The position numbers and the translations under genes were made by a program. Below are positions 34,101-47,255 of a stretch of DNA of 64,000 nucleotides, piece after piece. Source of the DNA: Vanilla planifolia (lineage: Eukaryota > Streptophyta > Magnoliopsida > Asparagales > Orchidaceae); the NCBI GenBank assembly GCA_023846275.1, contig CM043874.1, positions 32,589,061-32,653,060 of the forward strand, given 5' to 3'. A model generated the notes under the pieces. The model was not told where the DNA came from and did not search any database. It saw nothing but the letters and a program-made list of their open reading frames with translations. Position 1 is the first letter of the stretch; each line of letters begins with the position of its first letter.

Positions 34101-37100
34101 TTGAGTAGAGTAGAGTTGAGCAAATAAAGGTCAGGCTAGGCTAGGTTGGAGAGGAGAGTAGAGTGGAGTAGAGTAGGAAAAGTGTAGGGCAGAGTAGAGA
34201 AGGGTAAAGTAGAGTAGAGCTTAGTTAGGCTAAGCTAGGTTATGCTAGGCTAAGCTTGAGTAGAGGTTAGTACACTAGAGTAGAGTAGAGGAAAGTTGAG
34301 TAGAGTAGAGCTAGATTAGGCTAGACTTGGCTAGAGTGCAACAAAGAAGATTAAAGTAGAGTATAGCAGAGCAAAGCAGAGAAGAGTAGAGTAGAGTAGA
34401 GCATAAAATAATAGATTAGAGAATAGTAGGGTATAGAAGAGTAAAGTAGAGTAGAGTAGAGAAAAACTATGCTAGACTAGACTGAGTTAGGCTAGGCTAG
34501 AGTAGAGTAGAATAGAGTATGACTAGGTTGTGCTCGACTAGGCTAGGCTCAATGAGGCAAGAATAGAGTAGAATAAAGTAGAGTAGAGTGGAGTAGAGTA
34601 GTATAGTGTAGAGCAGAGTTGAGTAGTGCAGAGAAGAGCATAGCATAGTAGAGAAGAGATGTATAAAGCAAAGTAGAGTAAAGTAGAGCAAAGAAGAGAA
34701 GAGCAGAGTAGAGAAAAGCTAAGTTAGGGTAGGCCAAGCAATGCTAGGTTAGAGTAGGGTAGTGTAGAGTAGAGCAGAGTTGTGTTGAGTAGAGCTGAGC
34801 TGGTTTAGCTTTGGCAAGGCTAGGCTATGCTAAGCTAGAGTAATAAAGTAAAAAGAGTAAAGTTGAGTAGAGCTTGTTTAGGCTAGTTTATGCAAAGTTA
34901 GGTTAGGCTAGAGATGAGTTGAGTAGAGCAGAGCAGAGAAGAGTAGAGCAAAGTAGAGTAGAGCAGGGTAAAGTTGAACTGAGTAGAGTAGAAGACAAAA
35001 AAGCAGAGATGAGAAGTGTAGTGCAATGTAGAGTAGAGTAGAATATAGTAAAGGATAGTAAAGTAGAGTAGAGAAGCAAAAAGTAGAGTAGAGATGAGTA
35101 CAGAATAGAAGAGTGGAGTAGAGTAGAATAGAGTTAGGTTAGGTTAGGCTTGATTAGAGTAGAGTAGATTAGAATGGAGTAGTGTAGAGTAAAGTATCGT
35201 AGAGCTAGGTTAGGCTAGGGTAGGCTAGGCTAGAGTAGAGTAGAGCTTGTTTAGGGTAAGTTAGGTTAGGCTAAACTAGATTAGAGTTGAGTAGAGTAGA
35301 GTAGAGAAGAATAATGAAGAGTAGAGTAGAGCAGAGTTGAGCAGAGTAGAGTAGAGTATAGTAGAGTAGAGTCGAGTATCCCATTGTAGAGTAGAGTAGA
35401 GCAAAGTAGATAGAGCAGAGTTGAATAGAGCAGAGTATAGTAGAGTAGAGCTAGGCTAGGCTAAGTTAGAGTAGAGTAGAGTAGAATAAAGCTATGTTAG
35501 GCTATGCTAGGTTAGAGTGGAGTAGAGTAGAGTTGAATAGAGTAGAGTATAATATAATAGAGTAGAGTAGAGTAAAGTAGAGTAGAGTAGAGTAGGTTAG
35601 GCTATGCTAGGGTAGGTTAGGCTAAGCTTAGCTAGAGTATAGTAGAGTAGTGTGGGATAGAGAAGAGTAGTATAAAGTAGAGCATAGTTAGGCTTGGCTA
35701 GTCTAGGCTAGGTTAAGCTAGGGTAGAGTAAAGTAGAGTAGAGTAGAGTAGAGTAGATTAGAGAAGAGCAAAGCAGAGTTGAGTAGAGCAGAGTAGAGTA
35801 GAGTAGAGCAGAGTAGAGAAGAGTAGAATAGAGTTGAGAAGAGCTAGGTTGAGCTAGATTAGGCTAGGCTAAGTTAAGAAAGGCTAGAGTCGAGTAGAGT
35901 AGAGAAAAGCTTGGTTTGGATATGTTATGCTAGGCTAGAATAGAGTAAAGTATATCAGAGTAGAGTATAGTAGAGCAAAGCCAAGCATAATGGAGTGAAG
36001 CAGAGTAAAGCAGCACAGAGTAGCCTAGTGCAGAGTATAGTAGAGCAGAGCTTGTTTAGGCTGGGCAAGGCTGGGTAAAGATGTGTAGAGTAGAGAAGAT
36101 TAGAGTAGAGTTAAGTAGAGTAGAACAAAGTAGAGTAAAGCATAGCATGAAAGTGTAAAGCTAAGCTTGGTTATGCTTTGATAGGATAGTCTAGAGTAGA
36201 ATAAAGTAGAGCTAAGCTAATCCAGGTTAGGCTCAGTTAGAGTAGAGTAGAGTAGAGCAGACTAGAGTAGTGTAAAGGAGAGTTGAGCTAGATAGGTTAG
36301 GCTAGGTTAGGCAATACAAGGCTAGGTATGGTTAGGCCAGGCTAAGTTAGAGTAGAGTTGGGTAGAGTAGAGTAAGGCTAGGTTAGGTTAGGTAAAGCTA
36401 GGCTAGGGTAGAGTATAATATAGTAGAGTAGAGTAGCAGATAAGAGCAATGTAGTGTAGAGTAGAGTAAAGCAGAGTAGAGAGAGTAGAGCAGAGTAGAG
36501 CTGAGTAAAGTAGGGTGGAGTATAGCAGAGGAAGGCTAGGTTAGGTAAGGGTAAGCTAGGCTAGAGTAGAGTATTATAGAGTAGGGTAGAGTAAAGAAGA
36601 CTTAAGCTACATTAAGCTAGGCAAGGCTAGAGTGTAGTATAGTAGAGTAAAGTGGAGAAGAGTAGAGAAGAGAAGAGCATAGCAGAGTAGAGTATAGCAG
36701 AGTAGAAAAGAGTAGAGCAAAGCTTGGTTAGGCTATTCTAGGCTTGGCTGAACTAGGTTAGGCAGAGTAGAGTAGAGTAGGATAGAGTATAGTAGAGTAG
36801 AGTAGAGCTAGGATAGGCTAAGCTAAGCTAGGCTAGGCTAAGTTAGAGTAGAGTATGGTAAAGTAGAGAATAATAGAGTAAATTAGAGTGGAATAGAGTA
36901 GAGTAAAGAAGAGTAGAGCTAGGTTAGGCTAGGTTAAGTTTGGCTAGGCTAGGCTACGTGAGGCTCGAGTATAGTAATGTATAGTAGAGTAGACGAGAGC
37001 TAGGCTAGGCTAAACAAGGCTACACTATTTTAGAGTAGAGAAGAGCAATGTAGAGTAGAGAATAGCAAAGTAGAGTAGAGCAAAGCATAGAAGAGTAAAT

Positions 37101-38820
37101 GGAGTAGAGCAGAGTAGAGTTTAGCAGAGTAGAGCCAAGTTACACTATGGTAGGCTAGAATAGAGTAGAGTAGAGTGGAGTACAGAAATGTTATGCTAGG
37201 TTAGGCTAGGCTAAGCTAGGTTAGAGTCGCTAATCTAGGCTAGATAAGAGTACAACAGAGTAGAGTAGAACAGAGTAGAGTTGAGCAAGAAGAGTAGAGA
37301 ATATTAGAGTAGAAAAGAGCACAATAAGTAGAGTAGAGTAGAACAGAGCATAGTAGAGTTAGGTTAGGCTAATCTAGGCTAAGCTAAGCTAAGTTAGGCT
37401 TGGTTAGAATTGAGTAGAGTATAGAAGAGTAGAGTGAAGTAAAGTAGAGTAGTATAAAGTAGAGTAGAACAAAGTAAAGTAAAGTAGAGCAGTGAAGAGC
37501 AGAGCAAAGCAAAGTCGAGAAATGCAAATTAGTGTAGAGTTAGGTTAGGCTAAGCTAGGCCAGCCAAGTCTAAGTTAGAGTAGAGTAGAGTAGAGTGGAG
37601 TACAGAAAAGTAGAATGGAGTAGAGTAGAGTAGAGTAGAGTAGAGTAGAGCAGAGTAGAGTTAGGTTAGGCTAGGCTAGATGAGAGTAGAGCAGAGTAGG
37701 GTAGAGTAAAATAGAGTAAAGTATATCTTAGTTTTGCTAAGCTAGGCTAGAGTAGAGAAGAATAGAGTAGAACAAAGTAGAGTTGTGCATTGCAAAGTAG
37801 AGGAGAATAGGGAAGAGTAGAGCAGAGCACAGTAGAGTAGAGCAGAGTAGGGAAGAGCAGAGAAGAGTAGAGTAGAGCAGATTAGTGTTAGGTTAGGCTC
37901 AGCTAGGCTAAGATAGGTTAGAATATATTTGAGTAATATAGAATAGAGTAGAATAGTATAGAGTATAGTATAGTATAGTATAGTTGAGTGAAGTAAAGTA
38001 GAGTAGAGTATAGCTATGTTAGGATAGGGTACTCTAGGTTAGGTTAGGGTGACTTAGAGAAGAGTAGAGAACAGTAGAGTTGAGTAGTGTAGAGTATAGT
38101 AGAGTACAATTGAGTAGAGTAGAGTAGAATTTGGTTAGGCTAGGTTAGGCAAGAGTATACTAGAGCTGAGTAGAATAATGTAGAGTAGAGTAGAGTAGAG
38201 TAAAGTAGAGCTAAGTAGAGTAAAGAGGAGCTAGGTTAGGCTAGGCTAGAGTAGAGTAGGGCACAGTAGAGTAGAGTTAAGTTCGGTTAGGCCAGGCTAG
38301 GCTAAGTTAGTGTAGAGAAGAGTAGAGTACAGTGGATTAGAGTAGATTAGAGTAGAGTAAAGAAGAGTAAAGCTAGGTTAGGCTAGGTTAGGCTAGGCTA
38401 GAGTAGAGTTGAGTAGAGCAGAGTAGTGCAGGGTAGGGTAGAGTAAAGCTACATTAGGCTAAGTTAGGTTAGGCAATGCTAAACTTGGCCAGAGTAAAAT
38501 AGAGTAGAGTAGAGCAGAGTAGAGCAGAGAAGAGAAGAGCAAAGGAGAGAAGAGGAGAGCAGGGCAAAGCAGAGCAAAGTAGAGTAGATCATAGAAGAGT
38601 AAAGAAGAGTTAAGCAGAGTAGAGAAGAGTAGGGCAAACAAGAGCAGAGCTAGGTTAGGCTAGGCTCGATAAGGCTAAATTAGAGTAGAGTAGAGTGGAG
38701 TAGAGCTAGGTTGGGCTAGGTTAGGCTAGGCTTGGTTTGAGTAGAGTAAAGTAGAGGAAAGAGTGTAGTAGAGCTAGGTTTGGCTAGATTAGGTTAGGCT
38801 AGGCTAGGATAGGGTAGCCT
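19108..38820 (+). repeat. Pentanucleotide satellite, left arm (purine-rich strand is plus)
   Basis: About 19.7 kb is built from pentamers of two classes: TAGAG (with single-base variants CAGAG, TAAAG, TAGTG, TTGAG, AAGAG and others) and TAGGC/TAGGT. Blocks of TAGAG-type units, usually tens of bases to about 100 bp, alternate with shorter TAGGY blocks. Passage from the first to the second is usually GAGCTAGGTTAGGCTAGGC, which has one extra C, while the return (TAGGCTAGAG) keeps the 5-bp phase. Exact runs are short; one of the longest is about seven perfect TAGAG copies near 37,620-37,650. C on the plus strand is largely confined to GCTA/GCA contexts. No gene or inserted element was seen. Minus-strand open frames are repeat artefacts. 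Confidence 0.95.
29990..32760 (+). repeat. TAGGC-rich sub-zone of the left arm
   Basis: In this stretch the TAGGC/TAGGT class is unusually frequent and TAGAG blocks are short, for example about 30,520-30,650 and 32,340-32,480. The pentamers are also more diverged than elsewhere in the arm. The limits are judged by eye. Confidence 0.5.
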
Positions 38821-38840
38821 TACTCTACTCTATCCTACTC
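38800..38840. other. Strand-switch point of the satellite
   Basis: Plus-strand sequence changes from GGCTAGGATAGGGTAGCC (ending about 38,819) directly to TTACTCTACTCTATCCTACT. To the left only the G-rich orientation occurs; to the right the family is in the C-rich orientation. No spacer separates them. Comparing the roughly 120 bp on each side as reverse complements shows no base-level match, so it is not a local perfect palindrome. Confidence 0.9.
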
Positions 38841-41800
38841 CACTTTGTTCCACTCTGCTCATCTTTTCTCTACTCTACTCTGCTCTGCTCATGTTTACTA
38901 AACTCTACTCTGCTTTACTCTACACTACTGTACTTTTCTCTACTATACTTTACTCTGCTCAGCTGTACTCTAGCTTAGCCAAGCCTAACTTAGCTCTACT
39001 CTACTCTACTCTATTCTATTATAACCAAGCCTAGCCTCGCCTTGCCAAGCCTAGCCCAACCTAGCTCAACTCAGCTCTGCTCTACTCTACCATACTTGGT
39101 TTTATTTTACTTTACTCTGCTCTGCTTTGCTCTGATCTACTCTACTTCATTATATTCTAGCCTAGCCTAGCCTAACATGCTCTACCTTACTCCACTATAC
39201 TCTACTCTAGCCTAACCTTACCTAGCCTTACCTAGCCTAGCCAAACCTAGCCTAGACAAGCCTAGCTTAACTTAGTTGTACTCTACTCTACTCTATACTA
39301 TACTCTATTCTTCGCTTCTCCACTCTACTTTACACTACTCCACTCTACTCTAACCAAGCCTAGCCTAGGCAAGCCCAACTGAGCTCTAATCTCCAATAAT
39401 CTAGGCTAGCCAAACTTAGCCTAGCTTAACTTAACCTAGCTCTACTCTGCTCTGCTCTACTTTGCTCTACTCTTCTCTACTCTACTCTACTCTACTCTAC
39501 TCTACTCTGCTCTTCTTTGCTTTGCTCTTCTCTACATTTCTCTACTCTACTCTACTTTGCTAAATTGTACTCTATCTTAGCCTAGCCCAACATAGCTCTT
39601 CTTTACTCTACTCTACTTAAGCTTATCCTTGCCAACCATACCCTAACCTTGCTCTACTAAACTCTACTCTACTCCACTCAAGCATAACATAGCCTAGATT
39701 TACTTAGCATAGCCTAACCTACCTCTGCTCTACTCAACTTCACTCTTCTATGATATGCACTACTCTACTCTAGTTTGCATTGCTTTATTATACCCTTGTA
39801 CTCAACTTTGCTCTCTCTGCATTCCTTTAAACTATTCTACTCTACTATCTTCTCCTCTACTCTACTCTGCTCTACTCTACTCTATTCTACTTTGCTCTAC
39901 TCTACTCTACTTTGCTCTACTCTACTCTACTCCACTCTAGTCTTTCCTACTCCACTCTACTCTACTCTACTCTAGCTAGCTTAGCCTAATCTAACTCTAC
40001 TCCTCTCTACTCTACTATACTCTAGCCAATGTTATCCTAGCCAAGCCTATCTAACCTAGCTATACTTTATTATACTCTACTCTACTCTACTCCACTATAC
40101 TCTAACCTAGCCTTGCCTTGCCTAACAAAACTCTACTATACTCTACTCTAGCCAAGCCTAGCCAAACCTAGCCCAGACTAGCTTCGCCAAACCTTGCTCT
40201 ACTCTACTCTACTTTGGTTTTTTAAGCTTTGCTATACTCTTCTTAACTCTATTCCACTCTACTCTACTTTGCTCAACTCTAATCTAATCTTTACCATAGC
40301 CTACCTTGGTCGAGCCTAACCTAGCAATGCTCTACTCTACTTTACTCTACTCTAGCCTAGCCTAACATACCCTAGCCTAGCATAGCCTAGCCAAGCTTAG
40401 CCTTGCCTAACCTAACTCTACTCTACTCTAACCTAGCTAAGCCTAGTCTTACCTAACCTTGCCTACCCTAATCTAGCCTTACCTAACTTAGCTCAACTTT
40501 TCTCTACTTTTCTCCACCCTGCTTTGCTCTACTCTGATCTATTCTACTCTTCTCTACTTTGCTCTGCTCCACTCTTCTATGCTATGCTTTACTCAACTCT
40601 ATTCTACTCTAGCCTAACCTAGGCTAACCAAACTTATCCCTACTCTACTCTACTCTACTTTACTCTACTCTACTCTATTCTATCTTAACCTACCCTAGCC
40701 TATCTTAACATAGCTCTACTCTACTCTACTCTACTCTATTTTATTCTACTCTACTCTAGCCTAGCATAGCCAAGCCAAGTCTAGCTCTACTCTGGCTCAA
40801 TTCTATTATGCTCTGTCATACTCTACTCTACTTCACTCTACTCTACTCTAGCCTAGTTTAGCCTAGCCTAACCAAGCTCTACTCTACACTACTATACTCT
40901 GCTCTTGCCTCGTCTAACCTAACCTAGCTTTGCTTTACTCTATGCTACTTCGCTCTATTTTGCTCTACTGTACTCTACTTTGCTCTACTCTGCTCTATTT
41001 TGCTCAAGTCTATTCTGCTCTACTCTACTCTACTCTATTCTATAATACTCTAATCTAGCATAACCTTGACAATCATAACCTAGCTCTACTCTACTCTACT
41101 TGACTATACCCTATCCTAACCTAGCCTAACCTAGCACAGCTGTGCTTTGCTCTACTCAGCTCTACCCTACTCTACTCTAGTCTACACTGCTTTGCTATGC
41201 TCTACTCTACCCTACTCTACTCTACTTTAGTAAAGCCTACACTATCCTAGCCTAGCCTAGTCCAACCTAGCCTAGCCTAACACAATATAGGTCTACTCTA
41301 CTCTAGCCTAGCCTAACCTAGCCTACCCTAACCTCTACTCTACTCTACTTTATTCTACTCTACTCTGCTCTGCTCTAGCCTCGCCTAGCATTCCCTAGCC
41401 TAGCCCAACCTAGCCTAACATAGCTCTACTCTACTTTACTCTACATTACTCTACTCTACTCTAATATACTCTACTTTACTCTACTCTAACTTAGCCTAGC
41501 CTTGCCTAACTAAACCTTGCTCAACTCTACTTTACTCTACTATACACTATTCTACACTACAATAGCCTTGCCTATCATAACATTGCTCTGCTCTGAGTTG
41601 CTCTGATCAACTATGATTTACTCTATCTTTCTTTGCTCTACTCTGCTCTGCTCTGCTCTGCTCTACTCTACTCTATTCTACTCTACTATACTCTACCATA
41701 CTCTAGCCTATCTTAGCCTAACCTAGCTATGCTCTACTTTACTTGACTCTAGCCTATCTTAGCTTAGCCTAGCCTAACCTAACCTAAGTTTTCTTTACTC

Positions 41801-44800
41801 TACTTTGCACTGCTCTACTCTGCTTCGCTTTGCCTTACTATTCTCTACTCTGGTCTGTTCCCCTTTACACTATTATGCTCTTCTCTACTTCACTCTGGTC
41901 TGCTCTACTTTACTCTACTTTACACTACTTTTCTTTGCTCTTCTCTACACAACTTTACTTTGCTCTTCTCTATTCTACTCTTCTTTGTTCTACTCTACAC
42001 TATTATGCTCTGTAAGGCTCTACTCTCCACTCCTCTCCTCTACTCACCTCTCTTCTCCTCTCCTCTTCTCTACTCTCATCTCCTCTACTCTACTCTACTC
42101 TGCTCTATTTTACTCTACTCTACTCTACTCCACTCCACTATATGTTTTTCTACTCTACTCTACTCTAATATACTCTACACAACTCTATTCTACTCTACTC
42201 TACTCAACTCAACTCTAATCAAGCCTAACGAAACCCAGCCTAGCCGAATCAAGTGCTACTGTGCTCTACTCTACTCTTCTCTACTCTACTCTACAATAGC
42301 CCTACCTAGTATAGAATAACCTAACTCTACTCTACTCTACTCTACTCTGCTCTACTCTACTTTGCTCTACGTTGCTCTGCTCTACTTTGCTCTTCTTTGT
42401 AACACTCTACTCTACTATTCTTCTCTTTATTGCTCTTCTTTGCTTTGCTCTATTCTACTCTTTTCTATTCTACTCCACCTTACTATGCTCTATTTTACTG
42501 TACTCTGCTTTGCTCCACTCTACTCTACTCTTCTCTATTCTATTATACTTTAGCTTAGCATAGCCTAGCCTACCCTAACCAAACGCAACTCTACTTTACT
42601 ATACTCTACTCAACTTTGGGTTAGCCAAACCTAGCTTAGCATAGCCTAGCCAAACCTAACCTAACCTTGCTCTACTCAACTCCACTCCCCTTTATTCAAC
42701 TATTCTCTACACTACTCTACTATAGTCTACTCTATACTACTCTAGCCTTGCCTAGCCTGACTTAGCCCTACTCTACTCTAATCTATCTTTGCCTAGCCTA
42801 ACCTAGCTTTACTCTACTCTACTTTAATATTCTTTACTCTACTCTACTCTACTCTGCTCTTCTCTACTCTACTCTACTCTTCTCTACTCTACTCTACTTT
42901 ACTCTGCTCTGTTTTACTCTACTCTGCTATACTCTACTCCACTCTTCTCTACTCTATTCTTTCTACTCTACTCCACTCTATTTTTCTCTGCTCTACTCTA
43001 CTCTGCTCTACTCTACTCTACTCTGTTCTACTCTACTCTACTCTACTCTACTTTAGCTTAGTTTAGCCTAGTCATTTCTTGCATAGCTTAACAAAGTTCT
43101 ACTATACTCTACTCTACTCTGCTTGACTCTACTTTACTCTGACCTAGCCTCGAGAAACTTAGCTCTGCTATTCTCTACTGGACTCTTCTCTACTTTTCTC
43201 AGCTCTACTCATCTCTACTACACTCTACTCTTCTCTACTCTAGTCAAGTCTACTATACTATACAATACTTTACTCTAGCCTTTCCTAGCATAGCCTATCT
43301 TAACCTAAACTAGCTCTACTCTACTCTACTTGACCCTAGACTAGCCTAACCAAGCAAGGCATAACCTAGTCAAACCTAGCTCTAGTCTGCTCTACTCTAC
43401 TCTACTCTACTCAAGCCTAGCCTAACCTTGCCTAGCTTAGCCTAGCCTAGCTTGACCTAGCTCTACTCTACTCTACTCTACTCTACTATACTAAGCTCTA
43501 CTCTACTCTACTCTACTATACAATACTCTACTGTACTCTATGCTAGCTTAACAAAGCCTAGCTTTGCCTAACTTAGCTCTACTTAGCTCTGCTCCATTCA
43601 GCTCTGCTCCACTCTTGACTCTACTCTGTCATGCTATGCTCTTCTCTATTCTGCACTACTCTACTCTATTGTTCTCGACTCTGCTCTGCTCTACTCCGGT
43701 CTACTCTACTTTACTCAACTCTAGCCTTGCCTAGCCTAACTTAGCTCTACACTACTCTACTCTACTGTACTCAAGCATAGCTTTGTCCAGCCTACCATAG
43801 CCTAGCCTAGTCTAGCCTTACTCTTCTCTACTTCACTCCACCCTACCCTACTCCAACCTAACCTAGCCTTTTCTTAATAGCCTAGCTCTACTCTACTCTA
43901 TCCTAGCTTAGCCTAGCCTATCCTTGTTTTGCCTAGCCAGGCCTAGCTTAGCCTAACCTAATTCTACAAAGCTCTTCTCTACATTGCTCTACTATTCACT
44001 GCTCTGCTCTACATGATTATGCTCTTCTTAGCTCTGCTCTACTCTACTATACTCTGCTCTGTTGTACTTTTGCCTAGCATAGCCTAACCTAACCAAGCCC
44101 AACTCTACTCTACTCCACTCTACTCTAGCTTAGCCTAGCATAGCTTAGCCTACCTTAGCTTAGCTTAAGCTAGCCTAGCCTAACATAACTCTTTTCTACT
44201 CTATAATACTCAACTATAGCCTAGCCTAACCTAACATAGCCCTACTCAGCTTTGCTCTGCTCTACTCGACTCCACTCTACTCTAGTCTAGCTTGGCCTAA
44301 CTTAGCTTTCCTCTATTATAATTTACTCTTTTCTACTCTACTCTACTCTACTCTATTCTACTCTTCTTTACTGTAGCCTAGCCAAACCTAACCTAGCTCT
44401 ACTCTACTCTACTTTACTCTGCTCTACTCTAATCTAATCCACTTTAACCTTGCCTGACCTAACCTAACCTAGCTCTGCTTTACTCCACTCCACTCTACTC
44501 CATTGTACTCTACTTTGCTCTACTCTATTATACTCTACTTTACCCCAGCTTAACTAAACCTAGCCAAGCATAGCCTAGCCTAACCTAGCTCTACACTACA
44601 CTACATTGCTTTGCTCTGGTTTATTCGAAATTTTATCAACTCTTTTGTACTCTACTCTGCTTTGCCCTACTTTACTCTCCTCTACTCTACTCTATTCTAG
44701 TATAGTTAAGGCTATCCAATCATAGCCTAGCCTAACCTTGCTCTACTCTACTTTGCTCTACTGCTCTGCTCTACTCTGATTTTCTCTACTCTGCTATGCT

Positions 44801-47164
44801 CTACTCTTCTCTGCTTTACTCTTCTTTTCTTTGTTGCTTTACTCTACTCAACTCAGCTCTGCTCTACTCTACTCTATTCTTTGCTTTGCTCTACTTGACT
44901 CTACTTTACTCCACTCTACTCTACTCTACTCTTCTCTACTCTAGCCTATCTAAACCAAGTTTAGCCTAACCTAGCTCTCTTTACTCTACTCTACTATGCT
45001 CTACCTACTATGATTTTCTTTGCTCTATTGTACTCTACTCAGCTCTATTTTTCTTAGCTTTGCTTTGCTCTTCTCTACTCTACTATAGTACACTCTATCA
45101 TAGTTTAACCTAGCCTAACCTAGCTCTACTCTACTTTACTCTAACTTAGCTTAGCCTAGCCTAACCTAACCTAGCTCTACTCTACAATACTCAATTATAC
45201 TCTATTCTTCTTTACTCTAACCTAGTCTAACTTAATCTAGCTCTACTCTACTCTGCTCTACTTTCCTTTACTTTGCTCTACTCTTCTCTACTTTACTATG
45301 CTTTACTCTACTTTGCTTAGCTCTGCTCTACTCTACTCTGTTCTACTCTACCCGACTCTTCTCCACTCTACTCTACTCTGCTCTATTATTCTCAAGCCTA
45401 ACTTAGCCTAACCTAACTCTGCTCTACTCTACTCTACTCTGCTCTTTTCTAATCTAGCATAGCTTAGCCTTGCCTAGCCTAGCTTAACCTAGGTTTTCTC
45501 TACTCTACACTACTCTACTTTACTATACTTTTCTCTACCTTACTCTACATTACTCTACCCTTTTATGTTTTTCTCTATTCTGTTTTGCTCTACTTGACTC
45601 TACACTTCTTTGCTCTACTCTACTTTGTTCTGTTTTACTCTGCTCCTCTCTTTTCTTTTCTACTTTTCTCCACTCTACTCTACTTTAGCCTAACCAAGCC
45701 TAGCCTTACCTAATCTAGCTCTACTCTACTTTACTCTAGCCAAGCCAAGCCTAGCATAGCCTAGCCTAATTGAGCTCTACTCTACTCTACTACACTCTAC
45801 TCTGCTCTACTCTAGCTCTATTCTGCACTGCTCTACTCTTCTCCTCTTTGCTTTACTCTACTCTGTTTTTCTCTCCTCCTTTTTACTCTACTCTACTTTG
45901 CTTTGCTTTACTCTACTATACTCTAGCTTAGGCTAGCCTAGCCTAACCTAACCAACAATATCCTAGCTCTACTCTACTCTACTTAACTCTACCCTACTAC
46001 TCTACTCTTGCCTAGCCTAGCCTAACCTAACCTAGCTCAGCTCAACTCTACTCAAATCTACTCTAATCTACTCTAACCAAGCCTAGCCTAAACTATCTCT
46101 AGTCTACTCTGCTCCACTCAGCTGTACTTGCTCTACTTTATTTCGTTCTGCTCTACTCTAGTCTTCTCTACTATACTTTGTCCTCTTCTCCTCTACTCTG
46201 ATCTACACTCCTCTACTCTCCTCTCTACTCCTCTCCTCTCCTCTCCTCATATCCACTCAATTCTATTATATTATACTCTACTTTAAATTACCAAACTCTA
46301 CTCAACTTTACTCTCCTCTACTCCTCTACTCTTCTCTACTCCACTCTACTCTGCTCTAACTTAGCCTAAACTAGCCTAGCTTAACTTTGCCCTATTATAC
46401 TTTACTCTACTCTAGCCTAGCCTAACTTAGCCTAACTTAGCCTATCTTAGCAAAACTTAGCCTAGCCTAACCTTGCTTTACTCTACTTTACTTTACACTA
46501 CTCTACTCTACTCTACTCGACTTTTCTATGCTCTACTATGCTCTACTCTATTCTACCCGACTCTACTCTAACTTAGCCTAAGCTTACCTAGCCTAACTTA
46601 GCTCTATTCTACTTTACTCTACTCTAGCCTAGCCTAACTTAGCCTATCTTAGCCAAACTTAGCCCAACCTGACCTTGCTCTACTCTACTTTACTTTAAAC
46701 TATTCTACTCTACTCTGCTTTTCTATGCTTTATTCTATTATACCCTACTCTACTCTAGCCTAGTTTTACCTAGCCTAAACAAGCTCACTCTACTCTACTA
46801 TACTCTACTCTACTCTACTCTACTATACTCTTCTCTACTCTAGCCTAACCTAGCTTAGCCCAACCTAACTAAGCCTACCCTTGCCTACCTAACTCCTCTA
46901 CTTACTACACTATACTCTACTCTACTCTAGCTTAGCCTAACCTAGCTCTAGTCTACTATACTCTGCTCTACTCTACTCTACTTTTCTCTTCTCTATTTTG
47001 CTCTCTACTGCTCTGCTCGACTCTACTCTACTCTACTCTACTCTGCACTACTCTGCTCTACTCTGCTCTTATTTGCTTTTGCCCCCTACTCTGTTCTGCT
47101 ATGCTCTGCTCTGCTCTACTCTACTTTGTCGTACTCTAGCCTAGCCTAGCATAGCCTACCTTAA

Positions 47165-47255
47165 CCTAGCTCTACAATACACGTCTATTCTCGATAAGCC
47201 TAACAAACCCTTGCTTAAACAAGCCTAATCGTACTTAGAATAGATTTGCTCAACT
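47165..47255. other. Diverged island within the right arm
   Basis: About 90 bp where pentamer periodicity is largely lost (ACACGTCTATTCTCGATAAG, then ATCGTACTTAGAATAGATTT). No known element was recognised. It could be a heavily mutated part of the satellite. A smaller such island lies near 44,615-44,655. Confidence 0.4.

Noticed and set aside
38700-38940. Palindromic sequencing or assembly artefact at the orientation switch.
   Set aside because: The roughly 120 bp on each side do not match as reverse complements, unlike a hairpin-read artefact. A misjoin of two real arrays cannot be excluded without reads.
44612-44655. TTCGAA-containing island as a tRNA gene.
   Set aside because: No cloverleaf or acceptor stem can be drawn around it.
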